Positions 46,206-57,389 of a stretch of 64,000 nt of DNA are shown here, in pieces. Source of the stretch: Chloroflexi bacterium TSY (GTDB lineage: Bacteria; Chloroflexota; Anaerolineae; Caldilineales; Caldilineaceae); NCBI GenBank assembly GCA_019217005.1, contig JAHBNG010000027.1:82984-146983 (forward strand). The letters are read 5' to 3'. Every line of letters starts with the position of its first letter. The stretch's first letter is position 1. The notes beneath the pieces were generated by a model. That model was not told the DNA's origin and ran no database searches. It saw only the letters and a list, made by a program, of their open reading frames with translations. The position numbers were made by a program, and so were the translations under genes.

Positions 46206-47468
46206 TTAGCCCAGCAATGTTACACCCACTCCAGCCGCCACAATCAATACAAAACCCGGCAGTGACGCCCAACGCAGACCCGATGATCCCATTGCCAGAA
46301 TCACTCCCTCCTTGATACACGTATTGGACATGACAGCTAGCACGATTGCACGGGATGCTGTATCGAGTGCCAGACCATCTGGCTTGCTGCTCAACTCGGC
46401 CATTGAGAGTGTGATGGCGTCCACATCTGCCACGCCAGAAATGATGCTGGAAAAGTAGACACCCGTATCACCCAAATAGATTTCGGCGGCTCTAGAAACA
46501 AAAAGAATAACACCGTAGAGCAGGCCAAACTGAATGGCAGCCCCCAACTCAAAAGGATTTGTGAGGCTGATTTCTTCTGGCTTAAGCTTACGTTGTGAGA
46601 AATAGAGGATCACGCTGTAGAGAATGCCAACAGCAGCCGCAACCACCAAGGGCATCCACAAAACCTGAAGCAATGCCCAATTGATGGCGGCTACCTCGAT
46701 AATGACACGCACAAACATAACCGTCCAGGCGATGATAATCGCCAAAGCAAAAGAGCGAGTGAGCGTCTTGTCATCTCTACTCCGTTGGGCAAAGCTTAGG
46801 GTCACTGCTGTACTGGAAACCAATCCACCTAAAAATCCTGTAATACCAATCCCACGTCGCGGATCAATGACCTTCATCAAGACATAACCGAGAAAACTAA
46901 TACCGGAGATAAAGACCACCATCAGCCAGATGCGATAGGGATTCAAGACATCCAGAGGTGGCGGACCAAAGCTGCGGTCGGGCAAAACAGGCAAGACAAT
47001 AGCGGAGATGATAGCAAATTTTAATGTTGTATAGATATCCTCTTGTGTAATCTTATGGGCAAAGCGATGCATCTCTGGTTTGAGCGAGAGCAGCAACGCA
47101 GTGACCACACCAATGGCCGCAGCCAGCGCAAGGTATCCCCAATAGCAGAGCGCGCCAGCCAGAATCGTGACAACCGCCGAGACTTCGGTGGTCAGGCCGA
47201 TATCGCCATTCTTTTTTGCCGTCATGATATACGCAGTCGCAAGTAATGCTCCCAACAAAAGGAAGACAGCAACCATTGGCCAAGCCGACCCAGCTTTGTC
47301 AGAAGCGAGTGCCGCGGCGCTACCAAGCAATCCGATTAAGGCAAAGGTGCGTACCCCAGCATAGAGTTCCCGGTCCGGTTGATCAAATGCATGCTCGCGC
47401 TCCCTCCCGATCAACATGCCGATGACGAGTGCTGCACCAAACCGAAGAAAAAGCTCTGTTTGTGTCAT
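46206..47468 (-). CDS. MgtC/SapB family membrane protein with DUF4010
   Basis: A 420-residue integral membrane protein. The N-terminal MgtC-like domain (about 1-140) carries FGAALVIGMLIGREREHAFDQ and YAGVRTFALIGLLGSAAAL. The C-terminal DUF4010 half carries FLGYVLMKVIDPRRGIGITGFLGGLVSSTAVTLSFAQRS and GDTGVYFSSIISGVADVDAITLSMAEL, with about ten or more helices in total. Family members are linked to Mg2+ homeostasis or unknown transport. The ATG at 47468 is chosen over 47537 because the extension reads through the upstream gene and lacks membrane-protein features. It starts 5 bases past the stop of the small upstream gene. Confidence 0.85.
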   Translation of the reverse strand: MTQTELFLRFGAALVIGMLIGREREHAFDQPDRELYAGVRTFALIGLLGSAAALASDKAGSAWPMVAVFLLLGALLATAYIMTAKKNGDIGLTTEVSAVVTILAGALCYWGYLALAAAIGVVTALLLSLKPEMHRFAHKITQEDIYTTLKFAIISAIVLPVLPDRSFGPPPLDVLNPYRIWLMVVFISGISFLGYVLMKVIDPRRGIGITGFLGGLVSSTAVTLSFAQRSRDDKTLTRSFALAIIIAWTVMFVRVIIEVAAINWALLQVLWMPLVVAAAVGILYSVILYFSQRKLKPEEISLTNPFELGAAIQFGLLYGVILFVSRAAEIYLGDTGVYFSSIISGVADVDAITLSMAELSSKPDGLALDTASRAIVLAVMSNTCIKEGVILAMGSSGLRWASLPGFVLIVAAGVGVTLLG

Positions 47469-47472
47469 GGCG

Positions 47473-47895
47473 TCAATCCCACCAAATGGATACAACGGCG
47501 TTTTGGCGTCCCGAACTACCAATCGCCTGCTGCACATCTTCTAGATCGTCATGTAGCAACACCATGCCACCCCAATCCTCTGCAAGATCGGCCAGTTTGC
47601 GCGCACTCGCCACATCTGGGGTAAGAATGTAGAGCGAATCGGCGTTCCAAAAGTTGTAGGGAAGATCGCGCAACTTAATAAGCCCAATGGTTGGCAGTTT
47701 CCCTGGATTCGAGAAGCAGAAGCGCTCCATTATCGCTGATTCCCAAAGCTCGGTATGGGCAAGCAGATCGGCCACGATGCGGTCGCCATCTGTTTCACCA
47801 GGACGAGTGCGACGAATAAGCTCTAGTTGTATCTCTTGGACGGTCGCTTCACCTAACATGATTTGTGGAGTAAATTGCTTAGGCTGGCTGCTCAT
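47473..47895 (-). CDS. Small protein of unknown function between ftsH and mgtC-like genes
   Basis: A 140-residue soluble protein that I do not recognise. It has no signal peptide or membrane helix. The N-terminal half is helical and charged (EATVQEIQLELIRRTRPGETDGDRIVADLLAHTELWESAIMERF). The C-terminal half alternates beta and alpha (ADSLYILTPDVASARKLADLAEDWGGMVLLHDDLEDVQQAIG, then NAVVSIWWD). It overlaps the ftsH end by 17 bases and nearly touches the MgtC-like start, so it must be read with them. The tight packing supports a real gene. Confidence 0.65.
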   Translation of the reverse strand: MSSQPKQFTPQIMLGEATVQEIQLELIRRTRPGETDGDRIVADLLAHTELWESAIMERFCFSNPGKLPTIGLIKLRDLPYNFWNADSLYILTPDVASARKLADLAEDWGGMVLLHDDLEDVQQAIGSSGRQNAVVSIWWD

Positions 47896-49942
47896 GTGAT
47901 TCTCCTTGGGGTAAATTTACTGTGGCTAGAGTAGCCGTACGAGAAAATTCCTCATCAAGCTCGTGACCAAAGGCCAGAGTAATGCTTGCAATTTCGTCGC
48001 CACTAATCACTTCATGCTCCTGTAGCCGATGGGCAATTTCGTGAAGTGCCTCTTTATATGTCTCCAATAGATCGAGAGCCTGGTCTTGGGCTTCATCAAC
48101 CAAGCGACGGATTTCATGGTCGATCTGCGTTCTAGTCTCTGGACTCAAGTCCTGTCGCAGACTGTTTTCGACACTTAGATACTCCCTCCCAGCTCCCAAC
48201 GTATAGCGTACAGGACCCAAGGCATCCGTCATACCAAATTCGGTGACCATACGGCGGGCTAGTTCCGTCACACGTTCCAAATCGTTGGCCGCGCCAGTAC
48301 TGCTCTCGTGATAGACAAGCAATTCTGCCGCACGCCCACCCAGCATAACGGCCATGCGTTCCTGCAATTCTTGTTTGCTCAACAAATATTGATCCTCTTC
48401 AGGCATCTGCATCGTATAACCGAGTGCACCCTTAGCAGTGGGGATGATGCTCACTTTGTGAACCTGATCCGTGGTAGGCAACAATTGCGCCACCAACGCG
48501 TGTCCCCCTTCGTGATAAGCAACCTTGCGCCGCACCTCTACTTGGAGTGGCATCTTCCGTTGCAAACCAGCTACCACACGCTCAATCGCCAAATCGAAAT
48601 CGGCCATCGAGACAGTTGTATTGCCCTGGCGTACAGCGAGCAATGCTGCTTCGTTTACAATATTGCTTAAATCCGCACCAGAGAAACCGGATGTGATTTG
48701 CGCAAGCCGAGCGAGATCGACATCCGTATCGAATGCAACGCCTTTGGCATGGATCTCTAAGATCTCGAGGCGGCCAGATTCAGTCGGTAGCGGAACTTGA
48801 ATTTGTCGATCGAAGCGACCGGGTCGCAGTAGTGCTTTGTCTAGCACTTCAGGTCGATTGGTCGCTGCCATAATCACCACGCCTTGATTGGTTGCAAAAC
48901 CATCCATTTCGGCGAGGAGTTGGTTAAGCGTCTGCTCTCGCTCATCATTCGCATGTCCTACATTGAGGGATGTGCGGGATCCACCAATCGCATCAATCTC
49001 ATCGATAAAAACGATCGAGGGGGCTTTACTCTTGGCCTGCTCAAAGAGATCGCGCACGCGTGCAGCCCCGACTCCAACAAACATCTCTACAAAGTCCGAA
49101 CCGCTAATGGAGAAGAACGGTACATTGGCTTCACCAGCAATTGCCTTGGCAAGAAGAGTCTTGCCCGTACCTGGGGGTCCCACAAGGAGCACTCCTTTTG
49201 GCAGCTTGGCCCCGATCTGGGTAAATCGCTCCGCATTCTTGAGAAACTCAATAATCTCTTTCAGTTCTACTTCCACTTCATCCACGCCGCCCACGCTGGC
49301 AAAAGTGATGTCCATCATCTCCCCAGTGATTTCGCGCGCCTTACTCTTGCCAAAAGAGAAGATACCATCGGCACCCTGACCCATCCGCTGAAAAAGAAAG
49401 TACCAGATGATCAGGACAGGCAAAAAGGGGAGAAGCCAGGAAAAAAACATCATGAACCCATTATTGGCTGACGGTTCAGATGAAAAAGTGACATTGGCCG
49501 CGATCAGATCCTCTACTAACGCCGGGTCATCAACCATAATGGTTTCAAAGACTGGTAAACTTACTGGCTGTGTGACTTCGTCCTCAATGGCTGTCGTGCT
49601 TTCCGATAGCTCAACTGGCCTGAACCATTCCACCACACCAGCAAAAAAACCACCTTCGTTCTCGTCTGAAGTTTCAGTCGTCTGCATTGGTGGCAGTTCA
49701 GTTATCTTCTCTTCAAGATCGGTTACAGTACAACAAGTGTAGATGATGCTGTCAGCACGAAATGTCGCCGATTCAATTCCACCATCTGCTAGATCCTGAC
49801 GAAACTGACTGTACGGTACCTCCACTTGTGTTACACCTGCTGACCCAACAAGAAATCTCTGAACCAGCCAGATGGCAATCATAACAAGAATGATATAGCT
49901 GATCGAGAAGTCTGGCCGGTCGCGTTGATTTTCTTTCATCAT
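47879..49942 (-). CDS. ftsH: ATP-dependent zinc metalloprotease FtsH
   Basis: A 687-residue membrane AAA+ protease that degrades membrane and short-lived proteins. Helix 1 is at about 10-30, followed by a periplasmic domain (longer than usual, with a Cys-Cys pair in YTCCTV), helix 2 at about 160-187, Walker A GPPGTGKT, Walker [13 protein letters not shown] and the second region of homology [20 protein letters not shown]. Zinc site HEGGH fits HExxH, followed by a C-terminal coiled region. It is intact. It is probably one of several FtsH copies in the genome, judging from its island context. Confidence 0.95.
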   Translation of the reverse strand: MMKENQRDRPDFSISYIILVMIAIWLVQRFLVGSAGVTQVEVPYSQFRQDLADGGIESATFRADSIIYTCCTVTDLEEKITELPPMQTTETSDENEGGFFAGVVEWFRPVELSESTTAIEDEVTQPVSLPVFETIMVDDPALVEDLIAANVTFSSEPSANNGFMMFFSWLLPFLPVLIIWYFLFQRMGQGADGIFSFGKSKAREITGEMMDITFASVGGVDEVEVELKEIIEFLKNAERFTQIGAKLPKGVLLVGPPGTGKTLLAKAIAGEANVPFFSISGSDFVEMFVGVGAARVRDLFEQAKSKAPSIVFIDEIDAIGGSRTSLNVGHANDEREQTLNQLLAEMDGFATNQGVVIMAATNRPEVLDKALLRPGRFDRQIQVPLPTESGRLEILEIHAKGVAFDTDVDLARLAQITSGFSGADLSNIVNEAALLAVRQGNTTVSMADFDLAIERVVAGLQRKMPLQVEVRRKVAYHEGGHALVAQLLPTTDQVHKVSIIPTAKGALGYTMQMPEEDQYLLSKQELQERMAVMLGGRAAELLVYHESSTGAANDLERVTELARRMVTEFGMTDALGPVRYTLGAGREYLSVENSLRQDLSPETRTQIDHEIRRLVDEAQDQALDLLETYKEALHEIAHRLQEHEVISGDEIASITLAFGHELDEEFSRTATLATVNLPQGESHEQPA

Positions 49943-50261
49943 CCCCCTCTGTTTGACGATGGCTCATTTCAACAAGGCAAAGGAGTTAACACTTCCTGGT
50001 CTCCGGATGTCCGCCGCCCTGACGGGCAAGATGTCTAAAGACCGAAGTTGCCAACCCACCTCTGAACCAACCCACTATTTCATATCATGCTTGCTACTAT
50101 ATACGATTGAGTCATGATCTCGATCTGACAAAAGGGGAGTTAACTAGTGGTCAAAGGGTGAGTATTTATCCTAGTCAAATGACCAGGACAGCGAAGCCTC
50201 AATTTCGTACAGATACTGCAAGACTTGACTCGCTTGTACGGATTTTCCTATATGAAGTTTC
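49943..50261. other. Intergenic region between ftsH and the ATPase operon end
   Basis: About 320 bases that should hold the ftsH promoter and the end of the ATPase transcript. I see a degenerate copy of the TAGCCAGATGGCCAGG-type repeat (TAGTCAAATGACCAGG near 50173), and no gene or clear T-tract terminator. Confidence 0.3.
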
Positions 50262-51164
50262 CTAGTATCTTTGGGTTGTGACAGCCTCAAACCCTGCAAC
50301 AATATCTAACAATTCCGCAGTAATCGAATGCTGCCGTTGATGATGATACTCAGCGGCCAATTCATCTAAGCGCTCGCGGATATTGTTTTCGGCATTCTGC
50401 ATGGAGGTAAGACGGCTGGCATCTTCGCTGGCGAGAGATTCGGCACAGGCACGATAGAGAGTAACAAAAAGGTGTTGGCGGATCAGAGATGCAAATAACT
50501 GATCGGCGTCTGCTGTAAATGTTGGCAGTACACGTGACGGCCACGGCGTCTGCTTCAATTTCTGAAGCCAATCTAGATTGAGTGGTAATAGTTGGACGAT
50601 ACATGATTGGTAGAGTGCGTCTCCGGCTGGACGATTGTGAAAGAGCCAAATCTCATCGATCTCCCTTTCGGAGCGCCAAGCATCAATCTTGAGCAGCAGA
50701 TCTTGTACAAGTGGTGTAATACCGGAAATTCCACTCGGTGTTGAAAAAATTGCCTCGACTGGCTGTTCTGCATCTTCCAATAGCCCGGCTCCCCGTTCAC
50801 CTACCGCAAGAAAGATGCGATCAGCCCGCCGAATGTGCATACCATTCAGCTTATTGATCACATATGAGGTAAGCCGTTCGTTAAATTGCCCACACAGGCC
50901 CTGATCTGTGCCCAAAAGAATGAGTCCGATTCGACCACCTGGTTCATAATCGGCCAGCACAGAAATGTCTTCCCGCGTATGCAACACAATGTGTAATCCC
51001 ATCTCAACGGTCCGATTGTAATCAGCCAACGCAGCGACAGCGCGCTCAGCGTGGCGGATGCTAACTGCCGCCAGCGCCTTCATTGTCTGGACCACAGAGA
51101 GCAGATCTTTGGCGCTCTTGATTTTGCGTTTGAGTGTATCAAGGGTTTGCATGGTCGTACTCAA
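50262..51164 (-). CDS. atpG: N-type ATPase F1 gamma subunit
   Basis: A 300-residue F1 gamma subunit, the rotating central shaft. The N-terminal helix starts TMQTLDTLKRKIKSAKDLLSVVQTMKALAAVSIRHAERAV. The middle Rossmann-like part has RIGLILLGTDQGLCGQFNERL, and the C-terminal helix has SLASEDASRLTSMQNAENNIRERLDELAAEYHHQRQHSITAELLDIVAGFEAV. It is last in an operon of order atpD-C-Q-R-B-E-F-A-G, diagnostic of N-ATPases. GTG/ATG choice: the ATG at 51164 follows the alpha C-terminal segment by 15 bases. It is intact. Confidence 0.92.
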   Translation of the reverse strand: MSTTMQTLDTLKRKIKSAKDLLSVVQTMKALAAVSIRHAERAVAALADYNRTVEMGLHIVLHTREDISVLADYEPGGRIGLILLGTDQGLCGQFNERLTSYVINKLNGMHIRRADRIFLAVGERGAGLLEDAEQPVEAIFSTPSGISGITPLVQDLLLKIDAWRSEREIDEIWLFHNRPAGDALYQSCIVQLLPLNLDWLQKLKQTPWPSRVLPTFTADADQLFASLIRQHLFVTLYRACAESLASEDASRLTSMQNAENNIRERLDELAAEYHHQRQHSITAELLDIVAGFEAVTTQRY

Positions 51165-51179
51165 TCTACTCCAAGCACG

Positions 51180-51368
51180 CTATTCCAATTGCGTCGAAAT
51201 CGAACCTAGTGCGTGTCGCACTGTCCGGAGGATAGTCTCTTGATCCTGATCGTCCAGCGAGTTGCCCAATTCGATACGCCGCCCGAGCATCGGCAACTCA
51301 TTGCGGACGGCGTGCAGAATGGCCTGCGTTGCCTCCCGCAATTTTTCCAGAGGAAAATGGTCGAACAC
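51180..51368 (-). CDS. N-type ATPase alpha subunit, C-terminal segment after in-frame stop
   Basis: A 62-codon frame in phase with atpA and separated from it by a single TAA (51374-51372): GVFDHFPLEKLREATQAILHAVRNELP, then SLDDQDQETILRTVRHALGS. In intact alpha subunits such a segment is the end of the C-terminal helical domain, directly continuing [10 protein letters not shown]. The GTG at 51368 has no separate ribosome-binding site. It is best read as part of atpA, not as an independent gene. Confidence 0.75.
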   Translation of the reverse strand: MFDHFPLEKLREATQAILHAVRNELPMLGRRIELGNSLDDQDQETILRTVRHALGSISTQLE

Positions 51369-51371
51369 CCC

Positions 51372-52733
51372 TTATGTCACAGTAACCAGCACCACGATTT
51401 GCTCAAAAACAGGCATCGGTTCGTATTGGGCCTGTTTGAGCACCTCCCGCACCCGACGACCGCGCGCCAGAGCATGTCTCGTCTCATCGTCCAAACGAGT
51501 ACTAAAGCGTGAGAAGATCTCTAGCTCCTCAAATTGGGCATAGGCCAGTCGCAGATCGCCTGCAACTGCTCGGTATGCCGATAACTGGGCTTTGCCACCA
51601 ACGCGAGAGACCGACTTACCCACATCCACGGCTGGCAAGAGCCCCTTTTGCATGAGGGTGGGCGACAGATAAATTTGCCCATCTGTAATCGAGATCAAAT
51701 TCGTCGGAATGTAGGCCGACATATCTTGGGCTTGGGTTTCAACGATTGGCAATGCAGTCAGCGAACCGCCACCATATTCTGGGCGTAGATGGGTCGACCG
51801 CTCGAGCAGCCGCGAATGAATGTAAAAAATATCGCCAGGGTATGCCTCACGCCCTGGTGGACGCCGTAAGAGCAAAGATAGTTCACGATAGGCACGTGCA
51901 TGGTGAGTCAGATCGTCATAGATGATGAGCACATCCCGCCCCTGCATCATAAAAAATTCCGCCATACTGGTCGCAGCATAAGGCGCAATGAACTGCAACC
52001 CGGGTGGATCTTCGCCATGCGCCACGACGACCGTGGTATACCTGAGAGCATCGTGCTTACGTAAATTGGCGACAAGCTTAGAGACAGCGGTGTTGCGCTG
52101 CCCGATCAAACAATAGATGCAGATAACGCCTGTCTCTTGCTGGTTGATGATTGTATCCAGCGCAACGGCCGATTTGCCCGTTTGTCGGTCACCAAGAATG
52201 AGTTCACGCTGTCCACGACCAATCGGCAACAGCGCATCGATAACCTTAATGCCTGTTTGCAAAGGAACGGTGACAGGGGCACGGTGCATGATGGGCGGGG
52301 CAGACCGCTCGATGGGCAGACGTTGCTCCGTGCGAATCGGCCCCAGATCATCCAATGGGTGACCTGTCGCATCGACTACGCGGCCCAATAGAGCACGACC
52401 CACAGGCACATCCATCACTCGGCCGGTCCGGTATACTTCGCTACCTGCGTGGAGTCTGTCACTCTCACCCAATACGATGATGCCGACTTCGTCATTGTCC
52501 AGATTGAATGCCATCCCTTGCCCTCCCTCTGCAAAGACAACGAGTTCTTCGGCCTGAACACCAAATAGCCCTTGCACACGCGCAATGCCTTGGCTGGCAA
52601 AGGTAACTGTGCCGAATTCGCGGTCGACCAGCCTGGGTTCGTGTGTATCCACAACATGCTGAATCGTGGCGAATGTGTCGTCAAGAAATGAAATTCGATC
52701 TATTTGGAAGACTTTATGATTGATGGCTGTCAT
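51372..52733 (-). CDS. atpA: N-type ATPase F1 alpha subunit, C-terminally truncated by TAA
   Basis: A 453-residue alpha subunit. The beta-barrel domain has [17 protein letters not shown]. The nucleotide-binding domain has [18 protein letters not shown] (Walker A), [34 protein letters not shown] and the Arg-finger region [10 protein letters not shown] and [10 protein letters not shown]. The C-terminal domain ends prematurely at [10 protein letters not shown]. About 63 more codons follow in frame after the TAA, which would give about 517 residues. The truncation removes the helices that contact gamma and stator, so function is doubtful unless the stop is an error or suppressed. Confidence 0.9.
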   Translation of the reverse strand: MTAINHKVFQIDRISFLDDTFATIQHVVDTHEPRLVDREFGTVTFASQGIARVQGLFGVQAEELVVFAEGGQGMAFNLDNDEVGIIVLGESDRLHAGSEVYRTGRVMDVPVGRALLGRVVDATGHPLDDLGPIRTEQRLPIERSAPPIMHRAPVTVPLQTGIKVIDALLPIGRGQRELILGDRQTGKSAVALDTIINQQETGVICIYCLIGQRNTAVSKLVANLRKHDALRYTTVVVAHGEDPPGLQFIAPYAATSMAEFFMMQGRDVLIIYDDLTHHARAYRELSLLLRRPPGREAYPGDIFYIHSRLLERSTHLRPEYGGGSLTALPIVETQAQDMSAYIPTNLISITDGQIYLSPTLMQKGLLPAVDVGKSVSRVGGKAQLSAYRAVAGDLRLAYAQFEELEIFSRFSTRLDDETRHALARGRRVREVLKQAQYEPMPVFEQIVVLVTVT

Positions 52734-52832
52734 CGTATCTTTGTTATGATCCTTTTGAGAATGCTCTCAGGTTTGACAAATCAGCAGATACTACAGCGGA
52801 TTGAGATAAGAACGGATTCTGTGCACAAACAT

Positions 52833-52875
52833 GGTCCTCGGTCGTCTCGCCCGAGCTGGCCAGATGCCGAGGACC
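52833..52875. repeat. Hairpin between atpF and atpA
   Basis: GGTCCTCGG and CCGAGGACC form a 9-bp stem in the 169-bp gap between the b and alpha genes, the largest gap in the operon. The loop contains TGGCCAGATG, a piece of the repeat seen at 58899. It may modulate subunit expression or protect mRNA; it has no T-tract. Confidence 0.45.
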
Positions 52876-52902
52876 AGCTAGCTGTAACCCATTGGAAGGG
52901 CT

Positions 52903-53712
52903 TTATACCGCAACAAACGCTTCAGAATAATTCTCAACCACAATCTCCTTCTTCCCATCTGCCTCAAAAAGATCATCTAGACGCTGTTCAAGTGTCTCTA
53001 CATAGTCGTGCAGACTCCACGAAATGCGATGGCCGTAGGCTTGTAACTCAATCCCACACAGCAAGTCGGGTGCTTCTTCAAAGACGATCCCAATCTCTTC
53101 ATCAAACAGCCCATGCAAGAGATCTATTAGCGTCGTTTTCTGCGTCTCATTCAACCCAAAGACAGTGCGAATCACGGCCTGTCCTTGCGAATTTTGTATC
53201 GCTTGAGCCAACGCGCTCTTCTCTTGTTTGTCTAGTTGTTGCAGACGCTGGCAGAAGACGGTCACAATCTGCTCTTCTAACGTAGAAGTCGCCAAATCCT
53301 TTAGTGCACGTCGGGCAATCATAAAAACCTGTTCGCTTACCCGCTTGCGTAGTTCATGAAGGTAACTCGCCTTTTCGCGTGCAATCGCGGCAAGCCACTG
53401 TTCACGCATTCCATCAACTTCAGAACGCGCTTCATCCAGTAGTTGCTTACGCTGCTGCTGGGCATCTGAAACGGCAGCAGCCAGTAGATCGGAGCGTTGA
53501 CTCTCTAAATCTTGACGTTTTTCGCGAAACAACTCTGCCTCACGTTGTGCTTGTTGCCCTTGAGATTCTGCTTCTTCAAAGCGTGCAGCAATCTGTTCTT
53601 CACGCGCCCGCATTGTCTGCAGAATCGGTTTATACAAAAAGCGCTGCAGCAGAATCAACAGAACCACAAAATTGATGATCTGAGCAACAAATGTAAACCA
53701 ATCAAATTGCAT
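52903..53712 (-). CDS. atpF: N-type ATPase F0 b subunit with delta-like C-terminus
   Basis: A 269-residue protein, far longer than usual b subunits (about 160). The membrane anchor is at about 3-25 (FDWFTFVAQIINFVVLLILLQRFLY). A long charged coiled coil follows, with REEQIAARFEEAESQGQQAQREAELFREKRQDLESQ. From about 150 comes a delta/OSCP-like C-terminal domain: FGLNETQKTTLIDLLHGLFDEEIGIVFEEAPDLLCGIELQAYGHRISWSLHDYVETLEQRLDDLF. N-ATPase operons lack a separate delta gene and use this fusion as the stator. Intact. Confidence 0.9.
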   Translation of the reverse strand: MQFDWFTFVAQIINFVVLLILLQRFLYKPILQTMRAREEQIAARFEEAESQGQQAQREAELFREKRQDLESQRSDLLAAAVSDAQQQRKQLLDEARSEVDGMREQWLAAIAREKASYLHELRKRVSEQVFMIARRALKDLATSTLEEQIVTVFCQRLQQLDKQEKSALAQAIQNSQGQAVIRTVFGLNETQKTTLIDLLHGLFDEEIGIVFEEAPDLLCGIELQAYGHRISWSLHDYVETLEQRLDDLFEADGKKEIVVENYSEAFVAV

Positions 53713-53717
53713 GATCC

Positions 53718-53996
53718 TCAGCCTCCAGCTTGCGCCACAACCTGATTCCAGAAGGGGTTTGCGAAGATCAGAATCATCGCAACCACAAAACAGTAGATAG
53801 CAGTCGACTCCACCATTGCGAGACCCACAAAGAGCGTACGCGTAATCGTATTCGCCTCATCGGGTTGCTGTGCAATTGAACTAAGTGCTTGAGCCAATGC
53901 ACGCCCCTCCCCTAACGCAGGCGCAATCGAACCAACCGATATCGTTAACCCCGCCATGATGATAGAAATCACACCGATCCACCCTAAGTTGTCCAT
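53718..53996 (-). CDS. atpE: N-type ATPase F0 c subunit, Na+-type
   Basis: A 92-residue rotor-ring subunit with two membrane helices. The ATG at 53996 is preferred over the longer frame because AAAGGAGAG precedes it and the extension is repeat-derived. The ion site shows E30 (GEGRA, at the position of Gln32 of the Ilyobacter Na+ ring) and E63-S64-T65 with Y68 (MVESTAIY). E-S-T-x-x-Y is the Na+-binding signature, so Na+ translocation is likely. The loop has AQQPDEANT. Helix ends ILIFANPF match N-type c subunits. Intact. Confidence 0.92.
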   Translation of the reverse strand: MDNLGWIGVISIIMAGLTISVGSIAPALGEGRALAQALSSIAQQPDEANTITRTLFVGLAMVESTAIYCFVVAMILIFANPFWNQVVAQAGG

Positions 53997-54082
53997 AAAC
54001 TCTCTCCTTTTCTGGGACAAGATGACAAGATGATTGAGATGAATAAGATGAGATCCTCGCCTCAATCGTCTCACTCACCTTC
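53997..54082. repeat. Repetitive GATGA/GTGAG-rich spacer between atpB and atpE
   Basis: Contains AGATGATTGAGATGAATAAG (54028-54047) and a following run of CTCACTCACCTTCTCACCC. A nearly identical AAGATGATTGAGGTGAATAA occurs at 58097-58116 near the hibernation-factor gene. It creates an artificial upstream extension of the c subunit frame. Confidence 0.5.
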
Positions 54083-54769
54083 TCACCCACTCACCTTGTC
54101 ATCTTCACTTACCTGCACCGCCGACGAAATATAAACCGTTGCCTGCACCGCAAATATATATGCTTGTATAAGGCCAATCAGTAGACCAAGCAACTGCATG
54201 ATAACCGGAAAAAAGAGTGGTACAATTGCCAGCAAGATCGCCACCAATAGATCTCCACTCATGACGTTACCAAATAGACGCACAGCTAGTGCCATAGTCC
54301 TTGACAACTCTCCAATGATGTTAAAGGGCAGCATGAAGAGCGATGGCTGAATATACTGTTTGAGATAACTCCGTGTCCCTTTCTGAGCAATCCCAAAGGT
54401 CGGAATGGCGACAAAGACACAGACAGACAGCGCAGCTGTTGTTGAAAGCGAGCCAGTTGGTGCTCGATACCCTGGCACAATGCTCAATAGATTCGCCACG
54501 GCTACAAAGAGCAGCAATGTCCCAATAAAGGGCAGGTAAGGCTCTGGTTTGCGCCCCATAATGCCTTGTATCTCATCACCGATAAATGTGACGACCGTTT
54601 CCAATCCATTCTGCCAGACGGACATGCTTGGTTTTGTCGTAAGATGTCGCGTGGCTAGATATGAACCAACTGTGAGCAGGATCATGACAACCCAGGTAAA
54701 CAGAATTGTGGCATTGAGCACAATCGGGCCCCATTGCCAATAAACGGTGGCGTCAGGACTCAGTTGCAT
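54083..54769 (-). CDS. atpB: N-type ATPase F0 a subunit
   Basis: A 228-residue stator channel subunit with five to six helices. The essential Arg is R164 in LAVRLFGNVMSGD. Other family marks are WQNGLETVVTFIGDEIQGIMG, YLPFIGTLLLFVAVANLLSIVPGY, YIQPSLFMLPFNIIGELSRTMA and LIQAYIFAVQATVYISSAV. It overlaps the AtpR end by 17 bases. It pairs with the c ring to pass Na+ (or H+). Intact. Confidence 0.94.
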   Translation of the reverse strand: MQLSPDATVYWQWGPIVLNATILFTWVVMILLTVGSYLATRHLTTKPSMSVWQNGLETVVTFIGDEIQGIMGRKPEPYLPFIGTLLLFVAVANLLSIVPGYRAPTGSLSTTAALSVCVFVAIPTFGIAQKGTRSYLKQYIQPSLFMLPFNIIGELSRTMALAVRLFGNVMSGDLLVAILLAIVPLFFPVIMQLLGLLIGLIQAYIFAVQATVYISSAVQVSEDDKVSG

Positions 54770-55091
54770 GACTCAAACCCTCTCTTTGCATAACTTTCAG
54801 AGGCATATTGCTCATTGCCCATAGATCTCCCACGCGGACCATGATGAGCCGTGCGAGTAAAAATCCGGCAATGCTGATCAGCGCATGTTCAATTTGCTGA
54901 CCAATAAGCAGATAAAATCCAAATAGGCTCACCACCGTTCGTCCAAAAAAGCTAAAGAGAAACAGCGCCTCGGGATACTTTGTATGGGTCAACTGATTGA
55001 CTGTAAGCCATAACCCACCAAAGAAAAAGAGACCAATGCCAAACCCTGCACAAAAAACCATCATCCACCAGAACCAATCCATCATAATCAT
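54753..55091 (-). CDS. atpR: N-ATPase accessory membrane protein AtpR
   Basis: A 112-residue protein with three helices: MDWFWWMMVFCAGFGIGLFFFGGLWLTVNQL, FLFSFFGRTVVSLFGFYLLIG and ALISIAGFLLARLIMVRVG. The conserved polar residues (Arg in FFGRTVV and ARLIMVR) and position between AtpQ and the a subunit identify AtpR, found only in N-ATPase operons. It is thought to help c-ring assembly or ion binding. GAGGAATT precedes the start region. Intact. Confidence 0.88.
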   Translation of the reverse strand: MIMMDWFWWMMVFCAGFGIGLFFFGGLWLTVNQLTHTKYPEALFLFSFFGRTVVSLFGFYLLIGQQIEHALISIAGFLLARLIMVRVGDLWAMSNMPLKVMQREGLSHATES

Positions 55092-55138
55092 GACAATTCC
55101 TCACAAGTACCTTGCCACCGGAAATCTAAACCCGGAAA

Positions 55139-55510
55139 TCACTCAACGTTATTCTGTCGCCCGATCTGACGACGCTCACGCGTGACCCAAAACCATGCAT
55201 TGAGACAGCCCAATGCCATACCAAGCAAGAGCAACATGAGTGTCCATGAAAAGCGACTGGGCCAGTTGGCGTCGATCCAGATCCCGAGTGCCACACAGAC
55301 CAAGGTAGGAACAGCGACCGACCAGCCAATCATGCCAAACATGCCCAACCCAAACCAGACACTGCCATTATTTGCGCGACGTGCGGCCAACTTACGAGCC
55401 TCTTTATCGGATACGACCGATATCAACTCGAGTTGGGTGGTATGGTGCGCTTCCTGATCAGGGTGAGAACGCTCCGCCCGCTTTCCTTGCTCATCTCCAA
55501 ATTCGCTCAT
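55139..55510 (-). CDS. atpQ: N-ATPase accessory membrane protein AtpQ (AtpI-like)
   Basis: A 123-residue protein. The charged N-terminus (KRAERSHPDQEAHHTTQLELISVVSDKEARKLAARRAN) is followed by two helices (GSVWFGLGMFGMIGWSVAVPTLVCVALGIWID and FSWTLMLLLLGMALGCLNAWFWV), with WIDANWPSRFSW between them as in AtpI/AtpQ. AtpI homologues assist c-ring assembly. It lies 4 bases after the epsilon gene. Confidence 0.87.
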   Translation of the reverse strand: MSEFGDEQGKRAERSHPDQEAHHTTQLELISVVSDKEARKLAARRANNGSVWFGLGMFGMIGWSVAVPTLVCVALGIWIDANWPSRFSWTLMLLLLGMALGCLNAWFWVTRERRQIGRQNNVE

Positions 55511-55514
55511 CGTT

Positions 55515-57360
<1,846 letters not shown>

Positions 57361-57389
57361 GACCCCATAAATAGAACGATTACGTTTGG

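Noticed and set aside
48888..49379. 163-codon frame antisense to ftsH
   Set aside because: Mirror of the conserved AAA+ domain; Ser/Arg-rich composition typical of antisense reading.
51180..51368. Independent small subunit gene between atpA and atpG
   Set aside because: It is in phase with atpA and matches the missing alpha C-terminus, so it is a piece of alpha after a stop codon.
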